DNA from: Rostratula benghalensis
Lineage: Eukaryota; Chordata; Aves; Charadriiformes; Rostratulidae
DNA length: 64,000 nucleotides
Direction of reading: 5' to 3'
Assembly: GCA_013399305.1 (NCBI GenBank)
Contig: VXAI01000046.1
Coordinates: 66,502-130,501 of the forward strand
The notes under the pieces were generated by a model. It was not told the origin of the DNA. It did not search any database and worked only from the letters and a program-made list of their open reading frames with translations. The position numbers were made by a program, and so were the translations under genes. Shown here piece after piece: positions 62,501 through 64,000 of the stretch. The number at the start of each line of letters is the position of its first letter. The first letter of the stretch is position 1.

Positions 62501-64000
62501 CTATTGTGTCCATAAGTGATTCTAATTTTAATGTAGAAAGTAATATTTTAATATACAAACCAGTATTTTACTATATACTGTATAAAACTTTATTGTTCTT
62601 AGGCACCTATGTGACAATGAGAGCTTTTTACCCAGCTGTTGAGAACACAGCCAGATGCTATCATTTGTAGTCCACTAACTGTTATGACCTTAGCTTTCAG
62701 GAATGCCTTCTACCATTCTGAAACCATACTGTGATGTCCTGTGTGCAACTGCATGTGTTGCTACCATCGTTTGTATTCATATATTCATTTCAAGCTATAA
62801 AAACAGTGTAAAATACTTCTTTTAAGCATGTGATTAGCTAAAAATGTATCTATTAATATTACAATGTGGTTAAAAAAACCCCCTAAGGTAAAATTGAATA
62901 TGCTGTACTTGTTTAACCTTTACATTCTTAGCATTGCTTTTGGATTTTTTAATGCAAGAATTCCCAACAGCTTTTGAAATGCCTGAAGTAAAATAAATCT
63001 GTAACTTAGAGTTACTTAACTGTGATGGTGCATTTATGGAAGTTCATATTTAACTGTGTGTAAGGCAGGGAAGAATGCTGTGGCTGCTGAAACCTGTGTT
63101 AGTCTTTCTGAAGGTACAGTAATTGTCATACGTGTTCACTGCATTCTCCAGCTGATACTCATTGCGGTAAGCATTACACAGGGAATAGCACAAAGGCTGT
63201 GGCAGCATTAGCGGTGCCTATAAAGGCACTTGTAAAACCTCAAGGGCAGTCTCAGCAGGAATGAGAGGCAAGAAAAGTATTTGGACACTGCAAACCTTTT
63301 CCTTTAGCCCCAAAGTTTCAGTAGCAGCTGTTAGGCAGTTTAGAGTTTCTCTTTGATCCTCGGCTTTATTTTTTTTCCTGTCAAGTCCAATAGTGAGATA
63401 AAACAAACTATTTCTGTATTCTTATCTTGATTCTGTATTTATCAGGGAGTTTTAAAAATTCTTATATATGGAGAATATACTTTCCTTTTGGTTATTGAAT
63501 ATGCAACTGAAATACTTACAGAAGCTGCAGCAAAAGTTGTATTTTAACAAAACGAGCAAAATCCAGCCCTGCCCAGATCCAGAAGTCAGTGCTCTCCTGG
63601 CATGACAGACATAAAATTGACTGGAGAAGAGAAGGAATGTTTATATCTAGTATGCATCAGAGTCTGTTGACAAAGAGCTTTTGCTATTCTCATGAACATA
63701 GAAAACTGTAATCGCCTCTAGAGTTTTTTACTGAGTTCTAGGCATCTCTTTGCAGTTACTAGGTCATGTTCCATACAGTGAAACTTCAAAGTAGACTAAA
63801 CGGCAGTTTAAAGGTAAGGTGCCATTTCAAGAACTTCGGACTTACGTATGAAGAAAACAACTGTAGAAGGTGTTTGACGACTGATGTGATGTTCCAGAAC
63901 TCAATTCCTGGCCACATGATATGTATCCTGTGCAAAATCTTGGCATTCAGTTGCCTGCTACAGAATATATATACTGAACAACAATAATACCTAGTGTGGC
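59524..64000 (+). other. CGNL1: CGNL1 intron 14, incomplete
   Basis: At least 4.5 kb of AT-rich intron runs to the window edge. I looked for the expected continuation of the rod and for other exons on both strands and found none. Open frames are all under about 90 codons and carry no family motif. Confidence 0.8.

Larger units (their letters stand above)
13013..64000 (+). other. CGNL1: CGNL1 (paracingulin) transcription unit, 3' truncated by window
   Basis: CGNL1 encodes paracingulin (JACOP), a long scaffold of the apical junctional complex. It has a globular head, a coiled-coil rod and a short tail. From published work, the family binds ZO-1, is recruited to adherens junctions with PLEKHA7, and controls Rac1 and RhoA through regulators such as Tiam1, GEF-H1 and MgcRacGAP. 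In this window a CpG-island promoter is followed by 13 coding exons that splice in frame into 1,085 codons, with residue-level similarity to mammalian CGNL1 along the whole length. The head contains the ZIM-like motif at residues 39-57, and the rod is rich in E, K, Q and L with heptad spacing. Vertebrate CGNL1 is about 1,300 residues, so the last few exons lie to the right. Cingulin (CGN) is the closest paralogue; the head sequence identifies this as CGNL1. Confidence 0.95.

Overview
The window reads as vertebrate nuclear DNA, most likely from a bird. It is AT-rich, has long introns, and has one sharp CpG island. I saw no primate- or rodent-type SINEs and few interspersed repeats overall. It also carries a minus-strand LTR-like patch whose layout (TATA, then AATAAA at the expected cap site) resembles avian alpharetrovirus LTRs. 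The species assignment is an inference; nothing in the sequence names it.

Only one protein-coding gene can be supported: CGNL1 (cingulin-like 1, also called paracingulin or JACOP), on the + strand and cut off at the right edge. Bases 1 to about 12,450 are intergenic, with low-complexity tracts only. A CpG island at about 12,455-13,870 is the likely CGNL1 promoter and holds two good candidate donors for a non-coding first exon (after 13,066 and after 13,674). Intron 1 (about 16 kb) leads to the large first coding exon (29,529-31,125, ATG at 29,548), which encodes the first 526 residues of the head with its ZO-1 interaction motif. Twelve more coding exons run from 31,648 to 59,523 and encode the end of the head and most of the coiled-coil rod. 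Joined, the 13 coding exons give 1,085 codons without a stop or frame break. Vertebrate CGNL1 is about 1,300 residues, so roughly 200 residues (end of the rod, and tail) lie beyond base 64,000. The last 4.5 kb is intron.

Phase bookkeeping supports the model. Every junction is phase 0 except exon 3/4 and exon 6/7, and the rod exons 5 and 8-14 each have a length divisible by three. The protein is a dimeric scaffold of epithelial tight and adherens junctions that links ZO-1 and PLEKHA7 complexes to regulators of Rac1 and RhoA.

No novel multi-gene system is visible. The items most worth a second look are a 150-bp in-frame, stop-free exon-like segment with a CxxC motif inside the 12.5-kb intron 8 (43,114-43,263), a shorter in-frame exon-like segment in intron 7, the antisense LTR-like patch in intron 10, and the choice of first exon in the CpG island.
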